Assembly: GCA_017548985.1 (NCBI GenBank)
Contig: JAFYYW010000004.1
Coordinates: 1 to 55,074, forward strand
Origin: Bacteroidales bacterium
GTDB taxonomy: Bacteria > Bacteroidota > Bacteroidia > Bacteroidales > UBA932
Reading direction: 5' to 3'
Length of the DNA: 55,074 nt
Positions 33,037 to 41,437 of this stretch are shown one piece after another. Below the pieces are notes generated by a model, which did no database searches, had not been told where the DNA came from, and saw only the letters and a list, made by a program, of their open reading frames with translations. The translations under genes were made by a program, and so were the position numbers. How positions within the stretch are numbered: position 1 is the stretch's first letter; each line of letters opens with the position of its first letter.

Positions 33037-33974
33037 TATTTCCCGCCGAGAGCGGTGATCTGCTGCTTGGCCTGGGCGCCGAACTTGGCGTCGTTCTGGA
33101 CCTTCTTGTAATACTCGATCGCCTTGGCGTTGTTCTTCTGTCCCTGATAGAGGGCCGCGACGGTGTAGGTGATAGCGTTGGCGTTGGAAGCGGTAGGCTT
33201 GAGCTCGAGATATTTCTCGAAGTTCTTGATGGCGTCAGCGTTCTTGTTCAACTTCTGTGAGGACTGACCGGCGATCAGGTAAGCGTTGGCGTTCTCGGCA
33301 TAGGAGTTGGCCTTGTCAGCCGCCTTGACGGCGTCGGCATACTTCTGGGCCTTGAGAGCGACATTGGCTTCCTTGACATAGATGTTGGAAATCTGTCCCA
33401 AAGCGGCCTCACCCTCGCCATTCCATGCGGCGTGCTGGAAAGCCTCGACAGCCTCGTCTGTCTTTCCAAGCTGGGAAAGAGCCTGTCCGAGATAAAGGGC
33501 GGTCTTGCCGGCGGTCGTGTCGATCGCATAAGATTTCGCGAATCCGTCAGCGGCTTCTCCGAAGTCCTTGAGTTTCAAGGCATCCACGCCTTTCTGCATC
33601 CACATCTGAGGCACAAGTTCCTTAGCTTCAGTGGCGACTTCCTCGTTGCCATATTCCTCAGCGATCTTAGCCGCGGCTTCAAGTTTGGGAGCGGCCTCAT
33701 CATATTTGGCGTCCCTGATGAGATCCTTCGCTATCTGAAGGGAAACACCGGGAATAGCGTTCTTGCAATTGGTGACCAGTTCGTTGGCTTCCTCACCGAT
33801 CTCGGTCCCCATCGCGAGAGCCTTCTGGAAATAATCGAGGGCCTCGGTCCAGTTTTTCAAAGTGATGGCTGTAGCACCATTGTTGTAGAGTTCAGTAGCC
33901 TGAGCCATGTCCTGAGCGGAAGCGATTCCGGCTGCCATGACCAGAGAAGCGAGTGCGAGAATAATTTTTTTCAT
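33036..33974 (-). CDS. Secreted tetratricopeptide-repeat protein
   Basis: The 312-residue protein has a signal peptide (1-20, cleaved near ASAQ). Successive TPR-like helical pairs include ATELYNNGATAITLKNWTEALDYFQKALAMG, WMQKGVDALKLKDFGEAADGFAKSYAID and NADAIKNFEKYLELKP, then a final Lys/Gln-rich helix. It is all-helical and presumably periplasmic, where TPRs mediate protein contacts. It precedes the U32 gene with a one-base stop-start overlap. A perfect -7 box is at 34027-34020. No enzymatic motif is visible. Confidence 0.85.
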   Translation of the reverse strand: MKKIILALASLVMAAGIASAQDMAQATELYNNGATAITLKNWTEALDYFQKALAMGTEIGEEANELVTNCKNAIPGVSLQIAKDLIRDAKYDEAAPKLEAAAKIAEEYGNEEVATEAKELVPQMWMQKGVDALKLKDFGEAADGFAKSYAIDTTAGKTALYLGQALSQLGKTDEAVEAFQHAAWNGEGEAALGQISNIYVKEANVALKAQKYADAVKAADKANSYAENANAYLIAGQSSQKLNKNADAIKNFEKYLELKPTASNANAITYTVAALYQGQKNNAKAIEYYKKVQNDAKFGAQAKQQITALGGK

Positions 33975-34019
33975 CCTTTAATTTATTTAAGTTCAACTTT
34001 GTCTTAAGGCGAACGGAGA

Positions 34020-34027
34020 CAAATGTA
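34020..34027 (-). promoter_or_regulatory. -7 box for the TPR-U32 operon
   Basis: TACATTTG on the minus strand is a perfect TAnnTTTG, about 46 nt before the ATG at 33974. An ATTG element lies about 15 nt upstream, closer than usual, so only the -7 box is convincing. Confidence 0.45.
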
Positions 34028-34035
34028 GTAAAAAA

Positions 34036-34068
34036 ATTGCGTCAATCGCACATTATTAATTATTTTTG
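34036..34068 (+). promoter_or_regulatory. Bacteroidota-type promoter for the M16-like gene
   Basis: ATTG (34036-34039), 21 nt, then TATTTTTG (34061-34068), a perfect -7 box. The ATG is at 34087. Confidence 0.45.
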
Positions 34069-34086
34069 CGTTAAGAGGCACATGAT

Positions 34087-36621
34087 ATGCGGCGTTTTCT
34101 CACATATGTCTTTTGTTCTGTCTTGCTTGGTTTTTCAATAAGCATGCCAGCACAGAATCTGCCTGCCTTGCAGAAAGACGCGTCAATAACCAAGGGAGAG
34201 CTGGCGAACGGGATCTCGTACTATCTCGTGACCAACACCACAATGAAAGGCGTAGCCGATTTCGCCCTTGTCAGGAAGGGTATGACGGACACCCTCGCAG
34301 CCAGGTCCGAGCTTTCATCCTTGCCTCATTTCAACAAGACCGTTCCTCATGAGTTCTTGTCCAGGAAAGGGATCGGATGCCGTCCCGAAGGCTATATTTC
34401 CTTCATTGATGACGCTACCCTGTTCCGTTTCGATAATGTCCCCATGTTCGATGTCGCCGCCGCCGACACGACATTGCTTATGCTCTTCGACATCATCGCG
34501 TCCCAACCTCGGCCTCATGCTGTGATTTTGTCCGGTGACATCAAGCCGGCCGAGATAATAGAGAAGATGAAGGTGTTCTCCCTGATGGTCCCGTCCAGGG
34601 TCACCTCTTACCAGGCTCCGGAATACAAATGGGAGCCTTCCGAAGAGATCGGGTGGTCCTTTGAACCTTCCGACGTCGCTTCCGTGGAAGTGGATTTCCG
34701 CGCCCAGAGGACTCCGGCGGCCCAGATGAACACCATCCAGCCTTTCATCTCGAAGCTATTCTCGATGGAGCTGGCCGAAATAGTCAAAGACCGCCTTAAG
34801 GCCTCTTTGGTATCAAGGAATATCCCGGTCAGGAAGATGGAGGTGAATAACGTCGGAAGCGCTGACACCTCCGGGGACGAGCATTTCATCATACGCCTTG
34901 TAATGCCTGAGGATCAATTGATTCCTGCGACCATGGCGCTGTCTTCAACTATCGCCGAACTCGGATCGAAAGGTGTCGGGAAGGATGAGTACAGGACTTT
35001 CAGGGAGTCGGCGCTCGGAACCTTGATCCTACCTCAGACCAATGACGGAATGGTTCGCCAATGCGTCTCCAACTACCTTTCCGGCTCGGATCTCTCCCTA
35101 TCCTCCACCAAGGTCAAGTACTTCACGTCCAGGAATATGCCGTTGGACACCGAGGTTTCCTTGTTCAACAACTACACATCCGCCCTTTTGGGAGATGATG
35201 ACAACGCCACTGTGAGATGGACCGGCAGTCCGGACGAGTATGACGAATGGGTTTACCAGATGATGTTCAAGTCGACATGGAATGTCGTGACGATGCTGGA
35301 CAAGCCGACCTTCAAATGGAATGTGGCCGCGAAAGACACTGTGGAATTCAGCTCTGACAGGGGTAAGACAAAGCTGAAGAATGTCGCCTCGGAACCCGTT
35401 TCCGGAGGAGAGATGTGGACCTTCGCCAACGGGATGCGGGTCATTTATAAAAAGATGCCCGTTGGAGGCCGGTTCGCATATTCAATGATGATTAAGGGTG
35501 GATTCTCCACGGTCCGTGACCTTCCCGCGGGCGAGGGGGCGTTTTTCTCCGACATGTTAGGACTCCACAAAATCGCCGGCCTTAACCCGGGAGATTTCGA
35601 GAAGGTGTTGGAAGCCAATGGCATAAGCATGGAAACAAGGGTCTCGGCCTCTGACTTGAGGATATCCGGCATGGCCCCTGAGGGAAGTCTGGCTTTAGTC
35701 ATCAAGGCATTGCTCTCCGTTGCGATTGACAGGAAGGCTGACCATTCCGGTTTCGAGTCTTACCGCCAAATGGAACTCGCCATGCTACCTCCCGCGGAGC
35801 TTGACAGTCTTATGTATCCTGGTAATGTTTATTCCGAGGTTAAGTCTCATTCTGGTCTTACGCCCTCCACTTTGTCAGATGCGGAAGCGTTCTTCTCCAA
35901 GGAGTTCCTAAGGTGTTCGGACGGAGTTATCGTCCTTGTCGGCGAGTTGCCTACAGATGCTGTCCAGAAATATCTGGCCAAGTCCTTGGGAAGCTTCCGT
36001 GTCAGCAAGACATCATCACCCAGGCCTTCGGTGTCCATGTCTCTTAGGACCGGAACCATCTCATATTCATCGGAAGGCGCCCCGGCAAGAATAAGCGTCG
36101 GCCTCGCCGCGTCCCATCCTTTCTCGACCGAGTCTTTCATGGCCTTCAAGATCGCCGGCCTCTCTTTGTCCAGACGGCTTTCGGGAGAGATGGCGGGCTA
36201 TGGTTTCCATGTTGACACAGAAGATAGCTTCGCGACGTTCCCCAAAGAGGTGGCGGATTTGAGGTTTATCCTTACCCCTGTACCGGAATATGGTCTTCCT
36301 GAGGGAGTTGAGAGTGGGGAAAAGAACCTGGATCGAGCCTTAGTCGCCGCCAGGAAGGTTATAGATGAGGTTCTCGCCGGACCTGTTGGAGCCGCTGAGC
36401 TGGCGGCTAGCAAGTCTTTGCTTGCGAATGAATATTCGATGTCCCTGTCCGATCCTTTGAAATATGCCGACGCCATTTTGATGCGGTATTCCGCCGGGAA
36501 GGATGTGCTGACTGGATACAACGATAAGATAAAAAGTGTCACCGCGGACAAGGTTAAGGACGTGTTCAACGCCCTTTCAGCGGGAATGAGAGTGGAATAT
36601 GTCGTACGGCCGCAGGAATGA
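34087..36621 (+). CDS. M16-family (pitrilysin-like) protein lacking the HxxEH zinc motif
   Basis: The 844-residue protein has a signal peptide (1-22). The M16 fold is recognisable from SITKGELANGISYYLVTNTTMKG at the start, the second-half KTKLKNVASEPVSGGEMWTFANGMRVIYKKM and inner strands such as YSMMIKGGFSTVRDLPAGEGAF. M16 peptidases carry HxxEH at the first domain's active site. The equivalent region here reads SSLPHFNKTVPHEFLSRKGIG and has no HxxEH, so it is probably inactive as a protease. Domain count and length match two-domain periplasmic M16 proteins of Bacteroidota. It may serve as a scaffold or as the partner of an active subunit. The 3' end overlaps the DUF3109 gene by 23 bases. Confidence 0.85.
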   Translation: MRRFLTYVFCSVLLGFSISMPAQNLPALQKDASITKGELANGISYYLVTNTTMKGVADFALVRKGMTDTLAARSELSSLPHFNKTVPHEFLSRKGIGCRPEGYISFIDDATLFRFDNVPMFDVAAADTTLLMLFDIIASQPRPHAVILSGDIKPAEIIEKMKVFSLMVPSRVTSYQAPEYKWEPSEEIGWSFEPSDVASVEVDFRAQRTPAAQMNTIQPFISKLFSMELAEIVKDRLKASLVSRNIPVRKMEVNNVGSADTSGDEHFIIRLVMPEDQLIPATMALSSTIAELGSKGVGKDEYRTFRESALGTLILPQTNDGMVRQCVSNYLSGSDLSLSSTKVKYFTSRNMPLDTEVSLFNNYTSALLGDDDNATVRWTGSPDEYDEWVYQMMFKSTWNVVTMLDKPTFKWNVAAKDTVEFSSDRGKTKLKNVASEPVSGGEMWTFANGMRVIYKKMPVGGRFAYSMMIKGGFSTVRDLPAGEGAFFSDMLGLHKIAGLNPGDFEKVLEANGISMETRVSASDLRISGMAPEGSLALVIKALLSVAIDRKADHSGFESYRQMELAMLPPAELDSLMYPGNVYSEVKSHSGLTPSTLSDAEAFFSKEFLRCSDGVIVLVGELPTDAVQKYLAKSLGSFRVSKTSSPRPSVSMSLRTGTISYSSEGAPARISVGLAASHPFSTESFMAFKIAGLSLSRRLSGEMAGYGFHVDTEDSFATFPKEVADLRFILTPVPEYGLPEGVESGEKNLDRALVAARKVIDEVLAGPVGAAELAASKSLLANEYSMSLSDPLKYADAILMRYSAGKDVLTGYNDKIKSVTADKVKDVFNALSAGMRVEYVVRPQE

Positions 36622-37207
36622 TTTCGGGACTATTATCCAGATCGGGGACATCCTGGTCTCGGAGGAGGTGGTGACAGAGTTCTTCGCCTGTGATTATCCT
36701 GTCTGCAAGGGAATATGCTGCGTGATTGGCGACAGCGGGGCTCCTCTCGAAGAGGAGGAGTTAGATAATCTTGAGAGGGAATATCCTGTGTATTCGTCAC
36801 TTATGCGTCCGCAGGGCCGTACTCAAGTGGACAAGGACGGATTCTTCATAATCGACCGTGACGGAGACATTGTCACTCCGGTCGTGGACGGCACCGGAGA
36901 GTGCGCTTTCACCACTTTCGACGATAATGGGAATTGCTTCTGTTCAATTGAGAAGTGTTTCTTCGCCGGATCCTGCTCTTTCCGTAAGCCCCGTTCCTGT
37001 TGGTTATATCCGATCCGGGTCAAGAAATTGTCCAATGGAGGCCAGGCTCTTAACCTTCACCGTTGGCATCTCTGTGAATCCGCTTTCGAAAAAGGAAAAC
37101 GCGAAGGAACCCGTGTGTACGAGTTCCTCCGCGAACCATTGACCCTCCTTTACGGGAAGGATTTCTACGAGGCTCTGGAAGCTGCCGCCAAGGTGATTCT
37201 GGGCTAG
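36599..37207 (+). CDS. DUF3109-family cysteine-rich protein
   Basis: This is a 202-residue protein. The conserved pattern CDYPVCKGICCVIGDSGAPLEEEELD is followed by GECAFTTFDDNGNCFCSIEK, then SFRKPRSCWLYPIRV and LHRWHLCESAF. The cysteine spacing suggests a metal or iron-sulfur centre related to the YkgJ zinc/iron-chelating group. The function is unknown, though the family is nearly universal in Bacteroidota. The ATG at 36599 is the only in-frame ATG upstream of the conserved block, implying a 23-base overlap with the M16-like gene and translational coupling. It overlaps the convergent DUF2007-like gene by four bases. Confidence 0.9.
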   Translation: MSYGRRNDFGTIIQIGDILVSEEVVTEFFACDYPVCKGICCVIGDSGAPLEEEELDNLEREYPVYSSLMRPQGRTQVDKDGFFIIDRDGDIVTPVVDGTGECAFTTFDDNGNCFCSIEKCFFAGSCSFRKPRSCWLYPIRVKKLSNGGQALNLHRWHLCESAFEKGKREGTRVYEFLREPLTLLYGKDFYEALEAAAKVILG

Positions 37208-37464
37208 GCTTCCTCTTCTTCCTCTTCAGGCCCCTCTTCTTCTTCCGTGTCTTCCACCGGAGTGTTGATCAGTTCCATCGCGGCGTCATAGTCGCTGGCG
37301 TTGACTTTCACGTCGATGTTCCCCACTCCGTTAAGCATAGCTGTCGAGTCGGCTCCGAACACGGCCGCCGGAATCCCGTTCTCTTTAAGCATACCGGCCA
37401 CCATCTGGGCGCTGATAGCGTCGTTCAATGTGATCACGGTCTTGAAATCTTCTTCTCTTTTCAT
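37204..37464 (-). CDS. DUF2007-like small protein (putative signal-transducing domain)
   Basis: The 86-residue protein resembles DUF2007: EEDFKTVITLNDAISAQMVAGMLKENGIPAAVFG followed by IDVKVNASDYDAAMELI. This is a ferredoxin-like alpha-beta fold also found in PII-like or ACT-like settings. A very acidic tail (EEEEGPEEEEEEA) follows. The role is unknown. It is the second gene of a minus-strand pair with the two-TM gene (six-base gap). Confidence 0.8.
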   Translation of the reverse strand: MKREEDFKTVITLNDAISAQMVAGMLKENGIPAAVFGADSTAMLNGVGNIDVKVNASDYDAAMELINTPVEDTEEEEGPEEEEEEA

Positions 37465-37470
37465 AATATT

Positions 37471-37956
37471 CTAATATTTAGAATAACCATCTTCCATATC
37501 GTTCTTGATTGTGTATTCCAAACCGCTTATCAACCGGACAACCTCTTTCCTCAGACCCTCTACCTCAAATCCACCGGGAACCTTGACGAAAGTCACCCTG
37601 TCCTCCAGCATCTTGAAAAAGGCGCTAATTTTGGAACGGAGTCTGAAGGTCATCATCTCACCCTCTTCTGTTTCCAGGTAGTAACCTCTTGATTCCATGA
37701 AATTTATAACCTTGTCTCGAACTTCGGAATACTCGCCTGGCACGACTGCCTCCTGTTTCCTGAATCCGACCATAGGATAAAAGAGGGCTACCACGGCGAA
37801 AAGAATCAGTATCTGACCGACGGATTTGGATCCGTCCTTAAACATCATGTCCAGATCCGGTTCCACAAGTCCCAAAGCTGCCATAATGGTCATGACCAAG
37901 GTCAATATCACTATGAACCAGATTATATATTTGACCGATCTGATGAGGTATTTCAT
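37471..37956 (-). CDS. Small two-TM membrane protein, unknown function
   Basis: The protein has 161 residues from the ATG at 37956; a GTG at 37983 would add nine residues and lies in the predicted -7 box. Two transmembrane helices (about 8-31 and 47-66) are followed by a soluble alpha-beta domain with GEYSEVRDKVINFMESRGYYLETEEGEMMTFRLRSKISAFFKMLED. Similar proteins occur as hypotheticals in Bacteroidales. A strong promoter precedes it, and the DUF2007-like gene follows. Confidence 0.75.
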   Translation of the reverse strand: MKYLIRSVKYIIWFIVILTLVMTIMAALGLVEPDLDMMFKDGSKSVGQILILFAVVALFYPMVGFRKQEAVVPGEYSEVRDKVINFMESRGYYLETEEGEMMTFRLRSKISAFFKMLEDRVTFVKVPGGFEVEGLRKEVVRLISGLEYTIKNDMEDGYSKY

Positions 37957-37982
37957 GATTTGCTCGATTTTTGCGATATGCA

Positions 37983-38013
37983 CAAATTTAAGCGCAAACC
38001 GAGTGAAAACAAA
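37983..38013 (-). promoter_or_regulatory. Bacteroidota-type promoter for the two-TM/DUF2007 operon
   Basis: TTTG (38013-38010), exactly 19 nt, then TAAATTTG (37990-37983); both boxes are perfect. The ATG at 37956 would have a leader of about 20 nt. Confidence 0.65.
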
Positions 38014-38018
38014 ATTTT

Positions 38019-38052
38019 TTTGTTTCCCAAGGAGATAGTTTTGCTATTTTTG
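38019..38052 (+). promoter_or_regulatory. Bacteroidota-type promoter for the coiled-coil/hemW operon
   Basis: TTTG (38019-38022), 22 nt, then TATTTTTG (38045-38052). The -7 box is perfect; the spacer is slightly long. Confidence 0.45.
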
Positions 38053-38077
38053 TAAGTTGAACCAAGAATTCGATATT

Positions 38078-38992
38078 ATGGCAGAAATTGATCCCATCCT
38101 GGAGCGCCGCCAGCGCGAAGAGCAGGAGCAGAAGAACAAAAGTCTGAAGAATGTGATGTGGGCGCTTGTCGCCGTGGCCGCCCTTATGGCCGCGGGTCTC
38201 GCCTATGTATGGACAACCAAGTCGTCCCTTGTCAAAGACCTTAACGCTGAGAAGGAAGATCTTACCCAGCAGATGATAGCCCTTAAGGGGGACTACGACA
38301 GCCTTTCCTCTGAATATGAGTCTGTCAACAGCCAGTTGGATTCCTCTAGGGAGGAGGTCAACCAGCTGATTGAGAGGATCCAGAAGACCGAGGCCACGAA
38401 CCGCGCCAAGATGCGTCAGTACGAGAAAGAGCTCGGAACGCTCAGAAGCATCATGCGCAACTACATCGTCCAGATCGATTCCCTTAACACCTTGAACCAC
38501 AAGCTGACAGCCGATGCGGCTGCCGCTCGTAAGGAGGCCGCTTCGAGCCGTGCCGAGAACGCGGAGCTGAAAGGCCAGGTGGAGAGCCTTTCCGGACAGG
38601 TCGCGGCAGGTTCCGTGATCAAGTCCAGGGGTCTCAGCGTGGCCGCTTACAACAGCTCTGACAAGGTTACCGACCGCAGCAGCAGGGTAGTGAGATTGCT
38701 TGCCTCGTTAAGTTTGGTCGAGAACGATCTGGCTCCGAAGGGTCCCGTCAGGGTTTATATCCGTGTCAAGGATCCGGAGGGAATATTGCTTACCAACAGC
38801 AACCAGACTTCTTTCACCTACAATGGCCAGACGATGGTCGCATCCGCCTCGCGTGAGGTAGATTATGAGGGCAAGGAGGTTGATTTGAGCATCTATCTCA
38901 ACGATATTCCGAGCTACGCTCCCGGTATCTACACAATCGAGGCGTACACGGCCCAGTCTTTCCTCGGTAAGACCGAGCTCCTGCTGCGCTAA
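38078..38992 (+). CDS. Membrane-anchored coiled-coil protein
   Basis: The 304-residue protein starts MAEIDPILERRQREEQEQKN. One transmembrane helix (about 27-46) precedes a long coiled coil (about 52-185: heptad-rich EKEDLTQQMIALKGDYDSLS and later KLTADAAAARKEAASSRAEN). The C-terminal ~110 residues form a beta-rich domain (VRVYIRVKDPEGILLTNSNQ ... VDLSIYLNDIP ... YTIEAYTAQ) like a small immunoglobulin-type fold. The TTG at 38057 is rejected. It is probably an inner-membrane protein with a periplasmic rod. hemW follows after 17 bases. No function is assigned. Confidence 0.78.
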   Translation: MAEIDPILERRQREEQEQKNKSLKNVMWALVAVAALMAAGLAYVWTTKSSLVKDLNAEKEDLTQQMIALKGDYDSLSSEYESVNSQLDSSREEVNQLIERIQKTEATNRAKMRQYEKELGTLRSIMRNYIVQIDSLNTLNHKLTADAAAARKEAASSRAENAELKGQVESLSGQVAAGSVIKSRGLSVAAYNSSDKVTDRSSRVVRLLASLSLVENDLAPKGPVRVYIRVKDPEGILLTNSNQTSFTYNGQTMVASASREVDYEGKEVDLSIYLNDIPSYAPGIYTIEAYTAQSFLGKTELLLR

Positions 38993-39009
38993 TCGCGGCG
39001 TCTGACCTG

Positions 39010-40122
39010 GTGATCTACATCCACGTCCCTTTTTGCGAGAGTTTCTGCACCTACTGCGGATTCTTCTCCGTTGTCTCAAGGTCAGTTGACGCATATGCGG
39101 ATGCGGTTTGCCAGGAGATTGAAGAGCGTCGTGAGGAGATAGCCAAGACCCTTTCGGTCAATACTTTATATATCGGTGGAGGCACCCCATCGGTGCTTCC
39201 GCTTGATGTTCTTTCCAAAGTGATCCACGCGCTTCCTGGCGGTGACAGGTGGGACGAGTTCACCGTTGAGGTTAATCCGGAGGATATAGTCGAGAAGGGC
39301 GAGGAATATGTGAGTGGATTGATCGGTTTGGGGGTCAACCGGATCAGCATGGGGATCCAGTCATTTGACGACGGGATCCTTCGATGGATGAACCGCAGGC
39401 ATGATTCCGCTAAAGCTGAGGAGGCGTTTCACATATTGCGACGCTGTGGTGTGGAGAATATCAGCATAGACTTGATATTCGGCCTCCCTCAACTGTCAGA
39501 GGCGCTATGGTCGGAAACACTCGATAAAGCCTTGGCTCTCGGACCGGAGCACATTTCCGCATACCAGTTATCCGTTGAGGAAGACAGTGCCCTTGAGCGT
39601 TTGATCAAACGGGGCAAGTTTACCGAGGCGACTGACGATCAGTGCCGGAGTCAGTACGACTGTCTTTGCTCAAGGCTGGCCAAGGCCGGTTACCGCCACT
39701 ATGAGATATCAAATTTCGCTCTTCCGGGTAGGGAAGCCGTTCACAACAGCGCCTATTGGAGGCGTGTCCCGTACGTTGGACTCGGCCCCGGAGCGCACTC
39801 ATTATCATCTTGTTCCGTCAGGTCATGGAATAGTGAGGTCATTCCTCGCAGGCTGAGAGACTGTTCTATAAAGACATATTCCAGGGAAGAGGAAATCCTG
39901 ACTCCGGAGGACATCCGAATCGAGAGGATCATGCTCCCGTTGCGTACGGACAATGGCCTCCCCGAAGCCGAGCTGCGGTCCCTTGCCGGTGACACCACTG
40001 TTGACCTTCTGCTCTCAGAAGGCGTTCTGGAAAGGTCTATTGGCTTGTCAAAAGATCCGTCGATACGTATCCCCGAGGATCATTTCTTCACTTCTGACGA
40101 TATTATCCGACAGCTTATCTGA
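39010..40122 (+). CDS. hemW: Heme chaperone HemW-like radical SAM protein
   Basis: The 370-residue radical SAM protein starts with GTG and reads MIYIHVPFCESFCTYCGFF, so the CxxxCxxC cluster motif (Cys9, Cys13, Cys16) sits at the N-terminus. YIGGGTPSVLP, EVNPEDI, GVNRISMGIQSFDD and SIDLIFGLPQ are family motifs, and GLGPGAHSL lies in the C-terminal HemW domain. HemW resembles coproporphyrinogen dehydrogenase but transfers heme; the CxxxCxxC without the extra HemN cysteine agrees. It overlaps the opposing serine hydrolase gene by eight bases. Confidence 0.92.
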   Translation: MIYIHVPFCESFCTYCGFFSVVSRSVDAYADAVCQEIEERREEIAKTLSVNTLYIGGGTPSVLPLDVLSKVIHALPGGDRWDEFTVEVNPEDIVEKGEEYVSGLIGLGVNRISMGIQSFDDGILRWMNRRHDSAKAEEAFHILRRCGVENISIDLIFGLPQLSEALWSETLDKALALGPEHISAYQLSVEEDSALERLIKRGKFTEATDDQCRSQYDCLCSRLAKAGYRHYEISNFALPGREAVHNSAYWRRVPYVGLGPGAHSLSSCSVRSWNSEVIPRRLRDCSIKTYSREEEILTPEDIRIERIMLPLRTDNGLPEAELRSLAGDTTVDLLLSEGVLERSIGLSKDPSIRIPEDHFFTSDDIIRQLI

Positions 40123-41437
40123 CCATCACCGCTCCGGCGACGATGTTGGAGACCTGGGCGCGGAGGCGTGCCAGGCTGCCTTTGTCTTCAGGGTGGACCC
40201 TGTTGGTGAGGATGACAACCGCCGTCTTGGTGTTCATGTCGATCACTAAAGAAGTGCCTGTGTAACCGGTGTGCCAAATGCTGGTCTCGGAGTCAAATAT
40301 GTCCCCTCGGGTACCGGGGTTCCAACCGTCCTTGTCCCAACCGAGAGCGCGGCCAACGGAAGGGTCATTCTGTACGGGAATCTCGCACATCAAATCGACC
40401 GTTAAAGGACCGAGGATGCGGGCTTCGGGGGCGGCTCCTGGAAGCGCTCCGCCATTCATAATCGCTGAGCAGATCACACTGAGATCCTCCGCGTTGGAGA
40501 ACACACCCGCGTTGCCGGAATTGCCTCCCATGATTCTTCTGGCCAGCGGGTCATGGACCGCTCCCTTCAATGGTTTTCCATCCGCCTGCACCTCAGTTGG
40601 GGCGCACATGGACACCAGGGTGGCAAAGGCTCCCGCCGCCTCCCTGTCGCTTCGCGACCCTATCCGGGCAAATGGTCGGCGGTCAGGACCTTTGCCACCT
40701 TGGCTTCTAGAGGCTTCCGCCTCTGTAAGTGGTAGATAACAGGTGTGCTGGAGCCCGAGAGGATCGAAGATATGGCTCTGGGCATAGTCGCAGAGCCTCT
40801 CTCCAGTCACTCTCTCAAGGATCCTCTGCAGGGTGACGAAATTGATGCAACTGTAGAGGCATTTGGTCCCGGGCCGGAAATTGCGTCCCACACGGGTGGC
40901 GACATAAGATTCGAACTTGTCCGGAACATTCTCACCGAACTCGGCGATAAAACCTTCCACATCAGGATAGGCGTCCAGTCCGGAAGAATGGGTCAGAAGA
41001 TCCCGGATGATGATATCCACGGTTTCTCCTGTCTCAGGATCAATCCACGGCTTGAATCCGGGAATATACATGTCAACTTTGTCCGTCAGACGGATTAACC
41101 CGTTCTCTATCAGCTGCATAACACATAGGGTGGTGCTTACGCATTTGCTCACGGAAGCCAAGTCGAACATCGTTTCCACCGTCATAGGCTCTACCTCCGG
41201 CACCAGCGATTTATTGCCATAAGCCTTCAGGTAGACGATCTTGTCTACCCTTACTACCGACACCACCGCTCCAGGTATCGTTTTCTCTACTATGGCGTCC
41301 TCAATGACTTTGTCCATCCGCTCCAGTCTCACTCCATCCATCCCGCATTCCTCCGGACGCGCTCTTTGGAGGCTGTTCTGTGCGAAGGATAAAAAGGCCG
41401 CCATGAAGGCGGCCCAAGTAATGATCAACCTCTTCAT
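40115..41437 (-). CDS. Secreted serine hydrolase, beta-lactamase/class C PBP family
   Basis: The 440-residue enzyme has a signal peptide (1-19). Active-site motif one is ASVSKC (SxxK). The tyrosine motif is CLYSCINF, where Asn is usual at the third place but Cys stands. The third motif is HTGYTGTS. Family phrases LLTHSSGL and NSGNAGVFSNAEDL are present. Between HTCYLPLTEAE and CAPTEV there is an extra ~35 residues. This is encoded by an inverted-repeat element (40615-40703) followed by a small hairpin, and the reading frame survives. Family members act as esterases, peptidases or beta-lactamases, so the substrate is unclear. The EEP-family gene lies directly upstream with no gap. Confidence 0.9.
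   Translation of the reverse strand: MKRLIITWAAFMAAFLSFAQNSLQRARPEECGMDGVRLERMDKVIEDAIVEKTIPGAVVSVVRVDKIVYLKAYGNKSLVPEVEPMTVETMFDLASVSKCVSTTLCVMQLIENGLIRLTDKVDMYIPGFKPWIDPETGETVDIIIRDLLTHSSGLDAYPDVEGFIAEFGENVPDKFESYVATRVGRNFRPGTKCLYSCINFVTLQRILERVTGERLCDYAQSHIFDPLGLQHTCYLPLTEAEASRSQGGKGPDRRPFARIGSRSDREAAGAFATLVSMCAPTEVQADGKPLKGAVHDPLARRIMGGNSGNAGVFSNAEDLSVICSAIMNGGALPGAAPEARILGPLTVDLMCEIPVQNDPSVGRALGWDKDGWNPGTRGDIFDSETSIWHTGYTGTSLVIDMNTKTAVVILTNRVHPEDKGSLARLRAQVSNIVAGAVMVR
40615..40703. repeat. 89-bp inverted-repeat element, family B, copy 2 (in serine hydrolase gene)
   Basis: Arms CCAGGGTGGCAAAGGCTCC (40615-40633) and GGACCTTTGCCACCTTGG (40686-40703) are complementary except for a mismatch and one extra base. 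The interior contains CGCTTCGCGACCCTATCCGG, nearly identical to the 31647-31722 element. It is in frame and inserts about 30 residues. Confidence 0.75.
40709..40724. repeat. Small perfect hairpin next to the family B element
   Basis: AGAGGC, loop TTCC, GCCTCT. It lies six bases from the family B copy and contributes residues TEAEAS to the insertion. Confidence 0.4.

Noticed and set aside
34087..34700. Frameshift destroying the M16 active site
   Set aside because: The frame is open and protein-like throughout the N-terminal domain, so the motif is replaced, not lost by a shift.
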